In this document: positions 28,024 to 36,887 of the stretch, piece after piece | Position numbering within the stretch: the stretch's first letter is position 1 | Layout: each line of letters starts with the position of its first letter | Origin: Marinobacter alexandrii | GTDB taxonomy: Bacteria > Bacteroidota > Bacteroidia > Cytophagales > Cyclobacteriaceae | Direction of reading: 5' to 3' | DNA length: 64,000 nt | Assembly (NCBI GenBank): GCA_039984955.1 | Contig: JBDWTN010000005.1 | Location: 893,484 to 957,483 of the forward strand | Position numbers and translations under genes: made by a program | Notes under the pieces: generated by a model | Seen by the model: only the letters and a program-made list of their open reading frames with translations | What the model was told of the DNA's origin: nothing | The model's database searches: none

Positions 28024-31000
28024 TCAAATCTTCTTCCTATTATCCTTAGATTCTATATCAATCAACTTATTGTATGGGTCAATACCCACTTCGATTGGTT
28101 TTTTATCAACAATGATCGAAATCTTATTCCTAACTGAAGTGACCTTATGCTTCTCTAAATAGATTTCTTTTCCGCTTTCATCAAAAACCCCAATATCAAG
28201 GTAATCTACCAGTGCAAGAGAAAGAATCTCCTCCCCATCATCCTTGGCTTTCTCATCGTAGCTACGATTTCCTTTTTCGTCACTTCTATACTTGCTGACC
28301 TGGAATTCAAGATCCAATTGATATTTCTCATTATCTAGTTCCTTCGAGGTAACACTTATCATTTTGTTGTTGTATAAAGTGATGGTCTCAAACATATCTG
28401 TGATCAAATACCGTAGAGAATCAGGCGTGGCAGTTCTTAGATATTTCACCAATTCTAGAGAAGTTGTATAAGGTGCTTCTTGAAACTTTACTTTTTCTAC
28501 ATATTTACTGAGAGCTGCATTCAGGTTCTTTTCTCCTATATAATCACTTAAGGCATAAAGCACGACCGATGCTTTTGAGTATCGGATATAAGGCTGGTTA
28601 TCTTCAAATATGAGTGGATTCTCTCCTTTTCGATCCCTTCCACGGTCGCGTAAATACTTGTCCGTTGCATATTTGAGGTACTTGCGCATCTTCCCCTTCC
28701 CGTATTGTTTTTCCAGCACCTTTAATCGAACATAATCCGCCAGTCCTTCAGCAAGCATACCTGATCCCGACACATCCGCTCCGATCACCTGATGTGCCCA
28801 CCACTGATGTGCCATTTCGTGTACAGTGACATCAAAGGCATAGTCTACTCCCCCCTCTTCAGAATCGTCAACATCTGCGATGAAACCACGACCCTCTGAA
28901 AAAGGAATGGTGTTGGGAAATGCCTGAGCGAAATTTCCAAACGTTTTTGGAAATTCTATTATCCGAGCTTGTTTATGCTGGTATGGACTGAAGTTACTAG
29001 AACAGTATTCTAGAGCTGCTTTCATGCCATCCATCATTCTATCCAAGTTGCGCTCGTGCCCCTTATGGTGATAGATTTCCAAACTGACCTCATTCCATCG
29101 GTCCCTTTTCACCTCGTATCGCGCTGAGTTGAATGAATAAATGTTGAGCATTTTGCTATCCATTTTATAATGGAAATATCTACGACCATTCTCAACCCAT
29201 TCCTCTTGTAAATAGCCTGGGGCAATCGCTGTTTGATCCTCCGAAGTGCTTATAGTAGCTTCAAAATCAACCCAGTCTGCGTCTCTCGAAAGTTGATGAT
29301 TGCCCAGAGCGGTAGTGTCTGACGGGAGCGACTTTGAAGGATAAGGTGCCAACCCATATTTTTTTCGCACTTCATCATCTTCCAGTCCGCCCCCAGGAAA
29401 TCCAAGTGAAGGAAACAATTTGAAATTATTAAGGAAGGTGCCGTTGCGCAATACCGGTGAATGTTCACGTAGAAAAGTGTTGGGTCTATTCCAAACCTTA
29501 AAAGTTAACTCGAGACTGTCTCCGGGAAGGAGCGTTTCTTCCAGGAGATACATATTGAACCTAAAGATGGTATCCTCCGATATAATCTGAGCTGATTGAT
29601 CAAACTCAAAGCTGGAAGAGTAGTCATTGTATTTAAGGAAAATAGTATCGATAGCAATCGAGGATTTGTTCATCATTTTGTAGGTACCTCGCGATTTAAA
29701 ATCCAGCGTCTCGGGGAAAATATCCAGGAAGATTTCGATAGCGGTAATCCTTGGTTGGATGGCCCCTTTGTATCGTCCGTATTTCAATTCCCATTCTGCT
29801 CGGTATTGTTCTTTCTCCTTCGACGAAGCATATGGATTTGCAATATTATCTTCATAGTAAATCCGAAATCCCATTCCCAAAAACCCTAGCAGTATGATCA
29901 GAAATGCGATCCGCGTTCCTCCATGTAAACGAGACTTCATCACCTTTAATCGTTCCCGAAAGGACTGAAGAATTCCCCGATCCAGTAACAGCCCGGCTCC
30001 AATTAGCAAAAGCATTCCAGCAAGCATCCAATAAAAAATGTACGCATAAAATGCAGCCAAACTGTTGCCAAATCCATTCATATCAGAGTACAGTGTGCCA
30101 GGACCTCTTCCATAAACAAAGACATCCTGTTCAAAACCGATCATTCCAAGCAGAGGAGTTGCAAACCCCAGGAACATCGCGATAAGAATAAACGTACCCA
30201 CATAAGCATTTCGCACAAGAGTCTGAATAAAGAATGCCAGGAACGTCCAGATCATAAATTGCCACAAATCCATCCCAAATAATCCCTCTAGATACAAACC
30301 AATTTCAAAATCATAATAGCCTTTATACACTTGGAATGAAATGCCTGATACCATCACAATCAGTAGCATCATCATCTGCATTTTGATCACTGCAAGAAAC
30401 CGAGATCCAAGTAGCGTCCAATTCGGAACAGGTGTGGTATCGACCAGCTGAAGAAAATCTGTTGCTCTTGCTCGCTGAATGAGCAGACCGGAATACAAGA
30501 AGGTGCAAACAATCATTGCAAAATGAAAGGCCTCACTATATCGCAGCATCTTCCACGTTACTGGTAACATGGGAGTCCCTCGAACTATGCCTGTTTGAGA
30601 ATGTTCAATCAGAAGCATTGTTAGGCCAAACAATGTCAGCACAATAAATGGCCAGCTTTTCACTATGAATTTAAGATCCATAGTAGACAGCCTCCACATC
30701 ACCTTTAGGTTGTGGAGAAAAGAAAAATCATACTCCACCTTGGAAAGGATCACTCTGGTAATATTTCCAAAATTGCTTTTTACTACTTGCTCGCTATCTT
30801 TTTTTCGGAATGACAAGGAAAGTGCCTGTTGCCCAAAATAGAACGTGCGATAGACAATACCCGAGATCAGGGCGGCAACACTCAACCAGAGCAGTCTATT
30901 GTAAATAATGAGACCTGTGAAGGGCAGGTAGAGCTCGTTTCTCTCGGCGGCCGTCCAATATTGGATGTAGTACTGTGTGGCCGAAAAGCCAAATGGATCC

Positions 31001-31635
31001 ATGAAAACTGCAAGCATCTTGTTTTCCGGATCCTGAAGTAGAATATCCGTCAGTCCCTGAATCAGAAAGAGTGCAATGACGGCAACAAATCCTGCAGTGA
31101 GGTTCCTTGTAAACACCACGATGGCAAACACGATCGATCCATATAACAACGCATTTGGTAGTGTATAAACCAGGTACACCTGTGCATAGGCAATCAGGTC
31201 GAAGGAGATAGTGATCTGATCATTGGTACCAGGTAGCATAAACCCAATCGCCAATCCAATCCCAATAAAGAGGACGATACCGCTTACGATCAATAGCGAG
31301 CTAAGAAATTTAGCTAGTAAATAGTGGCCCTTAGTAAAGGGGTAAGAGTACATAATTTTATGCATCTCGCACTTAAAATCCCGATGTACAGACACACCAA
31401 ATATCGTGGGGAATAAGAAAATAATAAGTGTCGATAGCGTGTTAAACATGCCCGTAATTGACGAAGGAGAATTCACAATTCTGGTAGAGTCAACAGCTGC
31501 ACTCACCTCATCAAAGATTCCTGCAGCACTTGATGCGATAAGCAATGCAGCAATCAGAAAGATCGCAGAATAGATATAGAATAAGGGTCTACTGAGCCAG
31601 TATGAAAGCTCATGCTTGAAAATGGAATAGAACAT
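28024..31635 (-). CDS. ABC-2 permease fused to M1-family aminopeptidase
   Basis: 1203 residues. The N-terminal about 590 residues hold two ABC-2-like membrane blocks, each opening with a helix-rich segment, with a soluble stretch between them. The C-terminal half is periplasmic with an M1 zinc peptidase: DVTVHEMAHQWWAHQVIGAD (zinc ligands of HExxH, about residue 937) and the downstream Glu in MLAEGLADYVRL. A Gly-rich exopeptidase motif is not obvious. The ATPase partner is the next gene upstream (31670-32557), 34 bp away. The arrangement implies an exporter whose permease carries its own peptidase, but no substrate is known. Confidence 0.9.
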   Translation of the reverse strand: MFYSIFKHELSYWLSRPLFYIYSAIFLIAALLIASSAAGIFDEVSAAVDSTRIVNSPSSITGMFNTLSTLIIFLFPTIFGVSVHRDFKCEMHKIMYSYPFTKGHYLLAKFLSSLLIVSGIVLFIGIGLAIGFMLPGTNDQITISFDLIAYAQVYLVYTLPNALLYGSIVFAIVVFTRNLTAGFVAVIALFLIQGLTDILLQDPENKMLAVFMDPFGFSATQYYIQYWTAAERNELYLPFTGLIIYNRLLWLSVAALISGIVYRTFYFGQQALSLSFRKKDSEQVVKSNFGNITRVILSKVEYDFSFLHNLKVMWRLSTMDLKFIVKSWPFIVLTLFGLTMLLIEHSQTGIVRGTPMLPVTWKMLRYSEAFHFAMIVCTFLYSGLLIQRARATDFLQLVDTTPVPNWTLLGSRFLAVIKMQMMMLLIVMVSGISFQVYKGYYDFEIGLYLEGLFGMDLWQFMIWTFLAFFIQTLVRNAYVGTFILIAMFLGFATPLLGMIGFEQDVFVYGRGPGTLYSDMNGFGNSLAAFYAYIFYWMLAGMLLLIGAGLLLDRGILQSFRERLKVMKSRLHGGTRIAFLIILLGFLGMGFRIYYEDNIANPYASSKEKEQYRAEWELKYGRYKGAIQPRITAIEIFLDIFPETLDFKSRGTYKMMNKSSIAIDTIFLKYNDYSSSFEFDQSAQIISEDTIFRFNMYLLEETLLPGDSLELTFKVWNRPNTFLREHSPVLRNGTFLNNFKLFPSLGFPGGGLEDDEVRKKYGLAPYPSKSLPSDTTALGNHQLSRDADWVDFEATISTSEDQTAIAPGYLQEEWVENGRRYFHYKMDSKMLNIYSFNSARYEVKRDRWNEVSLEIYHHKGHERNLDRMMDGMKAALEYCSSNFSPYQHKQARIIEFPKTFGNFAQAFPNTIPFSEGRGFIADVDDSEEGGVDYAFDVTVHEMAHQWWAHQVIGADVSGSGMLAEGLADYVRLKVLEKQYGKGKMRKYLKYATDKYLRDRGRDRKGENPLIFEDNQPYIRYSKASVVLYALSDYIGEKNLNAALSKYVEKVKFQEAPYTTSLELVKYLRTATPDSLRYLITDMFETITLYNNKMISVTSKELDNEKYQLDLEFQVSKYRSDEKGNRSYDEKAKDDGEEILSLALVDYLDIGVFDESGKEIYLEKHKVTSVRNKISIIVDKKPIEVGIDPYNKLIDIESKDNRKKI

Positions 31636-31669
31636 TTCGGTACGTTTTGTAAATGGAATAATGAAGGAT

Positions 31670-32557
31670 CTAGGCCAGAATGAGTTCGTCCTCTTTCAGC
31701 GTATAGAAATACACATCCTCAAGATCGGGTGTAGCGCTTTTGAAGTCCCCCGCTGGTTGGGAATCTGAGTAGATCCTGATGTTCAGACGGTTATCTTGGT
31801 TGTAATTTGAAGACAGGACATTTAAAGTTGATTCTTTAGTCTCCAGTTCCTCAGGGTCAATTGTTCCGCTCCATATTCTTCCCTTAAATTCTTCTAGAGA
31901 TTCCTGAGGAATCGCGTGCTTCAAGATTCGCCCTCCATTCAAAATAGCCATATCTGTGCAGAGCTCCTTCACGTCATCCACAATGTGAGTAGAAAAAATC
32001 ACCGTACTAGTGGTACCAATTTCGCGAATCACATTTAGGAATCGGCTCCTCTCTGCCGGATCAAGCCCTGCCGTAGGCTCATCAACAATTATGAGCTTTG
32101 GCTCATTAAGCAGTAACTGAGCAATGCCAAATCGCTGCTTCATGCCACCGGAATAGCCAGCCACATTTTTCCTTCTTACCTCAAAGAGGTTGGTAACCGT
32201 GAGCACTTCATGCACCAGTTTTTTACGTTCATCTTTTGACTTCACCCCTTTCAAAGTTGCCAGGTAATCCAGCAAATCTTCTGCCGACATTTTAGGGTAA
32301 ACTCCAAATGATTGAGGCAGATATCCCAAACATTTTCTTAACTCGGTCTGATCTTTAAGTACATCTGTATCTCCAAATGTGATTGTACCAGAATCCGGCC
32401 TTTGAAGTGTAGCGATTGTTCTCATAAGTGAAGACTTACCCGCTCCGTTTGGTCCCAGTAGGCCAAACATTCCTGTCCCAATTTCGAGGTTCAAGCCGTC
32501 TATTGCCTTCACTCCATTGGTGTATGTTTTGGTCAAATTTTCAATTGTAAGTTTCAT
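31670..32557 (-). CDS. ABC transporter ATP-binding protein, partner of the permease-peptidase
   Basis: 295 residues. Walker A GPNGAGKSS, Q-loop LPQSFG, signature YSGGMKQR, Walker B LIIVDEPTAGLDP, and the His switch in STHIVDD are all intact. The C-terminal tail (about 225-295) is a short extra domain with NVLSSNYNQDNRLNIRIYSD and ends in a DVYFYTLKED motif. It energises the permease at 28024-31635, which lies 34 bp downstream. Confidence 0.93.
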   Translation of the reverse strand: MKLTIENLTKTYTNGVKAIDGLNLEIGTGMFGLLGPNGAGKSSLMRTIATLQRPDSGTITFGDTDVLKDQTELRKCLGYLPQSFGVYPKMSAEDLLDYLATLKGVKSKDERKKLVHEVLTVTNLFEVRRKNVAGYSGGMKQRFGIAQLLLNEPKLIIVDEPTAGLDPAERSRFLNVIREIGTTSTVIFSTHIVDDVKELCTDMAILNGGRILKHAIPQESLEEFKGRIWSGTIDPEELETKESTLNVLSSNYNQDNRLNIRIYSDSQPAGDFKSATPDLEDVYFYTLKEDELILA

Positions 32558-32583
32558 GATATGATGGTTTAAAATTTAAGAAG

Positions 32584-32898
32584 TTATTTAAGTCGCACAG
32601 CTGTTCCATAGGCTAGAATCTCTGAAGTGGCTTCCATTACCATAGACGTAGTAAGCCTTACATTCACCAGAGCATCAGCACCCATCTTAGTAGCATCTAA
32701 AATCATTCGTTCCATTGCTTGTTCGCGCGATTGAGCAAGCAGCTTCGTATACTCATCAATCTCTCCTCCAACAATATTTTTCAAGGTTGCAAAAATGTCT
32801 CTGCCTAGGTGCCTCGCACGAACCGTACTCCCTTTAGCTATTCCTAAGATTTCAGAAATTTCCTTATGCGGTATGTTATCAGTTGTTGAAATAATCAT
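32584..32898 (-). CDS. YbjQ-family (heavy-metal-binding-domain, DUF74) protein
   Basis: 104 residues with the YbjQ fold motifs: IISTTDNIPHKEISEILGIAKGSTVRARHLGRD, VGGEIDEYTKLLAQSREQAMERMILDATKMGADALVNVRL and the terminal EILAYGTAVRL. Length is standard. YbjQ proteins form pentamer-like beta structures and are often annotated as metal-binding without proof. It sits between the two ABC modules and reads the same way, so it may share their transcript. Confidence 0.92.
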   Translation of the reverse strand: MIISTTDNIPHKEISEILGIAKGSTVRARHLGRDIFATLKNIVGGEIDEYTKLLAQSREQAMERMILDATKMGADALVNVRLTTSMVMEATSEILAYGTAVRLK

Positions 32899-32959
32899 AA
32901 TATTTATAGTTAACTGTTTTATTAATTAAAGCCATTTATCCTATTCTCCAGAAAAGAGC

Positions 32960-33595
32960 TTATAGATCCTTTTTCCGGAAGTAGACGATTGTGCTATAAA
33001 GTGAAAGCACGGTAACTCCTATTGTTACTAGCATGAACAGAAATAAGTACCACGAATTTCCGGGAATCAGGTCGTTCAAAAATCCAGATTTGGATGAAAT
33101 AGAAGTATATAAAATAGCCGGCATCACAAATATGATAACCGCAACTACAAGGGTTACTCGATAGAATACAATGAAGTAAATAGCAAGCTGGAGTATTCCA
33201 TAGATTAATGCATAGCTAAAAAACCCCAGATCTGTATAATTAGGTTCAGCATGAATGATACTTTCCAATGCATTGAAAACTCCAAAATGAATAATGGTAT
33301 TGACGGAAACAATAATTGATGATGAAAGAAAACGAGCAATAATGATTTCTTTTCTTGTTACTGGCAAACTAGCTGTATGCATCCGAACTACATTACTGGA
33401 TTGCTCCACAGCAAACACGCCTATGATAATCATAATAATATTTCCAATGCCCGAAGAGAATATCCCAAGTGTGTTTGTGTTAATAAAGGTGATGAACATA
33501 CTCATCAAAAGCATGAAGAGAGAAAGCAAGAGAATCTGTGTCCTATAGGCACTAAAATCTCTACGTATGAGTCTTAGAATCATTGCTCTGTTCAT
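32960..33595 (-). CDS. ABC-2-type transporter permease
   Basis: 211 residues with about six hydrophobic helices, for example ILLLSLFMLLMSMFITFI, IIVSVNTIIHFGVF and LVTIGVTVLSLYSTIVYF. After the second helix stands the ABC-2 motif SLPVTRKEIIIARFLSS. The same SLPVTRKE/GFPVTRKE motif occurs in the neighbour at 33592-34266, so the two are paralogous partners. Its ATG overlaps the upstream gene's stop by four bases. The pair probably forms a heterodimeric permease driven by the ATPase at 34268-35143. Confidence 0.85.
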   Translation of the reverse strand: MNRAMILRLIRRDFSAYRTQILLLSLFMLLMSMFITFINTNTLGIFSSGIGNIIMIIIGVFAVEQSSNVVRMHTASLPVTRKEIIIARFLSSSIIVSVNTIIHFGVFNALESIIHAEPNYTDLGFFSYALIYGILQLAIYFIVFYRVTLVVAVIIFVMPAILYTSISSKSGFLNDLIPGNSWYLFLFMLVTIGVTVLSLYSTIVYFRKKDL

Positions 33596-34266
33596 AGGTC
33601 CTTTGTTTTAAATACACTGATTGAAATGAGAATTGAACTGCTCAAAATCAAAAGAAACAAGGCAACCAGTTCGGCAAATATTGCCCAGGCCGGCTGATCT
33701 GTTACCCGGAGAAATAGTGCATGCAGCAAGTCGCCCGGATTAAGCATGTTGAGTACCAGAACAGTGAGCATCATGAATGTGATCAGGACTACTCCATACA
33801 TCATGGCTCCTTTGGCGATTCCATACCTGAAATAAAAAGGGAAGGAAAAAGCATCCGAAATTATAAGAATGAGTCCGGAGATAATCCACATTTCAGGTTG
33901 ATAGATGAATGAATTCTCAGAGCGCAAGGCTTCTGTTGAACTTATCCGGATAACAAGTAGATGGATGCTAAGTGCCATCAGGATCAGCAATCCGGATGAA
34001 ATGTATTTCGCCAACACCATCTCCTTTCTTGTGACCGGAAATCCGGCAAACAATTTATCCGCACTGACCTCTGCTTCTGCAAGTATGAACAGCTTAGATG
34101 CCACCATGGCACTTAAGATGACGACCAGGGGAAAGAGTTCTGCTTCTACTTCACTTTCCGCTATTATCGCCAGGTTAAAGCCAAAACTTATGGCTGCCAG
34201 CACGATAAAAAGCAATAGCAAATAGGTCCTATTGGCTCTGAAATCCTTTATGACAAGTTTTAACAT
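33592..34266 (-). CDS. ABC-2-type transporter permease, paralogue of the next gene
   Basis: 224 residues from the ATG at 34266, one base after the stop of the ATPase gene. An in-frame extension up to 34350 exists but overlaps the ATPase gene, so it is rejected. About six hydrophobic segments; the motif AGFPVTRKEMVLAKYISS matches SLPVTRKEIIIARF in the partner. The stop codon overlaps the partner's ATG by four bases. The two permeases and the ATPase form a compact module controlled by the GntR repressor gene at its head. Confidence 0.85.
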   Translation of the reverse strand: MLKLVIKDFRANRTYLLLLFIVLAAISFGFNLAIIAESEVEAELFPLVVILSAMVASKLFILAEAEVSADKLFAGFPVTRKEMVLAKYISSGLLILMALSIHLLVIRISSTEALRSENSFIYQPEMWIISGLILIISDAFSFPFYFRYGIAKGAMMYGVVLITFMMLTVLVLNMLNPGDLLHALFLRVTDQPAWAIFAELVALFLLILSSSILISISVFKTKDL

Positions 34267-34267
34267 A

Positions 34268-35143
34268 CTACCTGCTGCCTTTGATTTTGAGGTTGTTAAA
34301 AAACATGATGTCTTCAAGTGTCGCTCTGTCGTACACTGCTTTGTCACCAAATAATTTCCTTGAGGCTTTCAGATCTTCCGTGAGCCCTTCAAATCCGTAT
34401 TCACTGCTTCTCACAGCGACCATACTCTTTCGGGTATCGTGATCCAGGAGGTCATTCCCTCCTTTCACCAGCGCGTATTCTTCATACACTTCATCTTTTG
34501 TTTTGGAAAAGACCACCTGTCCGTTATTCACATAAGTGATGTAGTCAGCTGCTTGCTCAATGTCCGAGGTTACATGCGAGGAAAAAAGAATGGACTTGTT
34601 TTCGTCCTGCATCATGCTCCGCAAAATATCTAGCATCTCCCGGCGTACCACTGGATCCAGTCCCGAAGTGGGTTCATCCATAATGATGAAATCGGCATGA
34701 TGAGACAGGGCTATCGCAATGGATGCCTTCATGGACATCCCTCTGGAGAATTTCTTCAAAGGCTTGCTGAACGGCAGACCAAACCGATTCACCAGGTCTC
34801 TGAACACGGCATCATCCCAGTTTTCATAAAATGGCGCAATGACACGCTTGAGTTGCTTTAAGTTCAGGTGCGCATAAAAGTTAGGGGTGTCGTAAACAAA
34901 ACCGATCCGCTTTTTTACCGCTACTTCCTCCTCCTGATGATCTAACCCGAATACTTTGATCTCTCCTTCCTGCTTCATCACCAGATTCATGATGGTTTTG
35001 ATAATAGTGGTTTTACCTGCTCCATTGGGACCAATCAATCCCATAATATATCCTGTAGGAAGACTGAAGGAGACATTACTTAAATGGAAGTCGCCATAAG
35101 ACTTGGATAGATTCGATATCTCTAGTGTGTTAGTCATTATCAT
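34268..35143 (-). CDS. ABC transporter ATP-binding protein of the GntR-linked module
   Basis: 291 residues (a second Met at 35137 could be the start). Walker A GPNGAGKTT, signature FSRGMSMKASIA (diverged, SRGM instead of SGGQ), Walker B FIIMDEPTSGLDP, His switch FSSHVTSD. The C-terminal about 70 residues are a small accessory domain. Diverged SRGM signatures are typical of ABC-2 bacitracin-type and YtrB-like ATPases. It overlaps the upstream GntR gene by 14 bases, as expected for a co-translated repressor-ATPase pair. Confidence 0.93.
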   Translation of the reverse strand: MIMTNTLEISNLSKSYGDFHLSNVSFSLPTGYIMGLIGPNGAGKTTIIKTIMNLVMKQEGEIKVFGLDHQEEEVAVKKRIGFVYDTPNFYAHLNLKQLKRVIAPFYENWDDAVFRDLVNRFGLPFSKPLKKFSRGMSMKASIAIALSHHADFIIMDEPTSGLDPVVRREMLDILRSMMQDENKSILFSSHVTSDIEQAADYITYVNNGQVVFSKTKDEVYEEYALVKGGNDLLDHDTRKSMVAVRSSEYGFEGLTEDLKASRKLFGDKAVYDRATLEDIMFFNNLKIKGSR

Positions 35144-35507
35144 TAAATAAAATGTTCAACATCTCTTGAAGCTCCTTAAGGCTAATACCCATTTTATGCG
35201 CTTCAAATACCATTTCCGCCATCTGATCTTCAATGGATTTCATTTTCTTTTCACGTAACAGTTCCTTGTTTTGAACTGCAACAAAAGTCCCCTTACCTCC
35301 TACTGTGTCTATGAATCCCTCTTTTTCTAGTTCCTCATATGCACGCTTGGTTGTAATCACACTGATGTGGAGTTCTTGAGCCAACTTTCGAATTGACGGC
35401 AATGGATCACCTTCTCGTAAATCACCTGAAATAATCTGTGATTTGATTTGTTTCCCTATTTGTTCATAAATAGGTTCTGGAGATGCATTTGAAATAATTA
35501 TCTTCAT
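35130..35507 (-). CDS. GntR-family transcriptional regulator, YtrA type
   Basis: 125 residues from the ATG at 35507 (an in-frame TTG at 35522 is ignored). The winged helix is PIYEQIGKQIKSQIISGDLREGDPLPSIRKLAQELHISVITTKRAYEELEKEGFIDTVGGKGTFV, followed by only about 50 helical residues instead of a ligand-binding domain, typical of the YtrA subfamily. Such regulators sit at the head of ABC-2 operons and repress them. The next gene overlaps by 14 bases. A candidate operator palindrome lies 47 bp upstream. Confidence 0.93.
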   Translation of the reverse strand: MKIIISNASPEPIYEQIGKQIKSQIISGDLREGDPLPSIRKLAQELHISVITTKRAYEELEKEGFIDTVGGKGTFVAVQNKELLREKKMKSIEDQMAEMVFEAHKMGISLKELQEMLNILFNDND

Positions 35508-35553
35508 TTGATCGCTATTCAAATAATGAAATTGTCATTATTGTTAATAGTGT

Positions 35554-35566
35554 ATATACTGTATAT
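35554..35566. promoter_or_regulatory. Candidate GntR/YtrA operator palindrome
   Basis: ATATAC-T-GTATAT is a perfect 13-bp palindrome between the GntR gene (minus) and the AraC-like gene (plus). It lies 47 bp upstream of the GntR start and is the most symmetric short sequence in that intergenic region. Auto-regulation by the adjacent GntR repressor is inferred from position. Confidence 0.45.
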
Positions 35567-35712
35567 GTACGCAAGTATAAACTATTTGTTTTAACAGACA
35601 AGTATCTTTATCGAATCATTTAGCTAAAAATCCTTGAGGAATAAAAAAAATCAATCGATAAAAATTCCATTAAGGCATTATAATTGACTATTAGCGTGAG
35701 AAATCTTCACAA

Positions 35713-36810
35713 ATGAATTCGTCTAATTTTTTTGATCTAATAATTCTGTTCGGAACCATTCAGGGATTTATCACGTCGATTCTTCTCTTCAGGTCCAAAA
35801 AAAACAAGCGGTCAAATAGGCTATTGGCTATCATTATTCTGCTTTTTTCTTTGGCCGGCTTAAACATGTATTTATTTCTAACTCTGAATACTGCCGGACC
35901 AATAATCCTTCAAATAGCAGAGCAAATAGTTCCTTTAATCATTATCATGCCATTAGGGCCTTTGATTTTCTTTTATACAAAAATCAATATCGGTCAAGAT
36001 TTCAACTTCAAAAAGCAAAAGCTGCATTTCACGTCCACTATCCTGGACTTGATTCCATCAATGCTATCTCTCACTGCATTAATTAGTTTTTTGATTGGGT
36101 TTTCAGATACTCTTTTTCCTCATTCAATTATATTTTTCAATGAAGCTTATGAGAAATATGTAGATGTTCCAAGATGGTTATCATTGTCCATTTACCTTGT
36201 ATTCGCTATTAAGCTGTTGCGAAAATCCCAGGTTCATCATCGATCTTCTACCTGGGTCAAACATCTTTTAATTGCAATTACAATTTTTCAAATTCTTTGG
36301 CTTTCCCACCTTATCCCATATATCCTACCAGGTTTTTCAAATAAACTTCTCGACTTGGTGGGATGGTATCCTATATACATACCTCTTACTCTCTTGGTAT
36401 ATTGGCTTGGAATCAATGGTATCATTCAAAGTAGAGTCTCATCCCGTAATACGCCGTTAGACATTTCAGAGTCCAAAGACATTGTGTCTAAGCTCAATCA
36501 ATTAATGGATCAGGAGCAGGTCTATTTAAATGCAAACCTCACACTAAATGAATTGGTGAATAGAACAGGAATTCCTCAAAAGAAGATTTCCCAAGCACTT
36601 AACCAATACCTAGGCAAAAGCCTAAATGAGTATATCAATGAATTTAGAATTGAAGAAGTGAAAGAAAAGCTAGCTGACTCAGCTTATGATCATCTGACTA
36701 TAACAGGTATTGCTCTGGAAAGCGGATTTAATTCGCAAGCTACTTTTCAACGGACCTTTAAGTCCATCACGAAAGAAACCCCTAAATCTTTCAGAACCTC
36801 TTTGAAATAA
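35713..36810 (+). CDS. Membrane-embedded AraC-family regulator
   Basis: 365 residues. The N-terminal about 230 residues hold six or seven hydrophobic helices (for example FFDLIILFGTIQGFITSILLF, QIAEQIVPLIIIMPLGPLIFFY, LLIAITIFQILWLSHLIPYIL). The last about 100 residues are an AraC HTH pair: LTLNELVNRTGIPQKKISQALNQYLGKSLNEYINEFRIEE, then ITGIALESGFNSQATFQRTFKSITKETPKSF. This layout of a multi-helix membrane part joined to AraC is widespread in Bacteroidota, where the membrane part is thought to sense a signal directly. The likely target is the S41 peptidase gene starting 78 bp downstream. Confidence 0.9.
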   Translation: MNSSNFFDLIILFGTIQGFITSILLFRSKKNKRSNRLLAIIILLFSLAGLNMYLFLTLNTAGPIILQIAEQIVPLIIIMPLGPLIFFYTKINIGQDFNFKKQKLHFTSTILDLIPSMLSLTALISFLIGFSDTLFPHSIIFFNEAYEKYVDVPRWLSLSIYLVFAIKLLRKSQVHHRSSTWVKHLLIAITIFQILWLSHLIPYILPGFSNKLLDLVGWYPIYIPLTLLVYWLGINGIIQSRVSSRNTPLDISESKDIVSKLNQLMDQEQVYLNANLTLNELVNRTGIPQKKISQALNQYLGKSLNEYINEFRIEEVKEKLADSAYDHLTITGIALESGFNSQATFQRTFKSITKETPKSFRTSLK

Positions 36811-36887
36811 AGAAATACATCTCATTCCTAGATTTGAGAAGTTTCGAAACTCATTTACCCGTTGTTTTGAGGAAAAAATAAATTCAA

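Noticed and set aside
29250..30508. Several open frames opposite or shifted within the permease-peptidase gene
   Set aside because: No motif or start support; the minus-strand gene explains the region completely.
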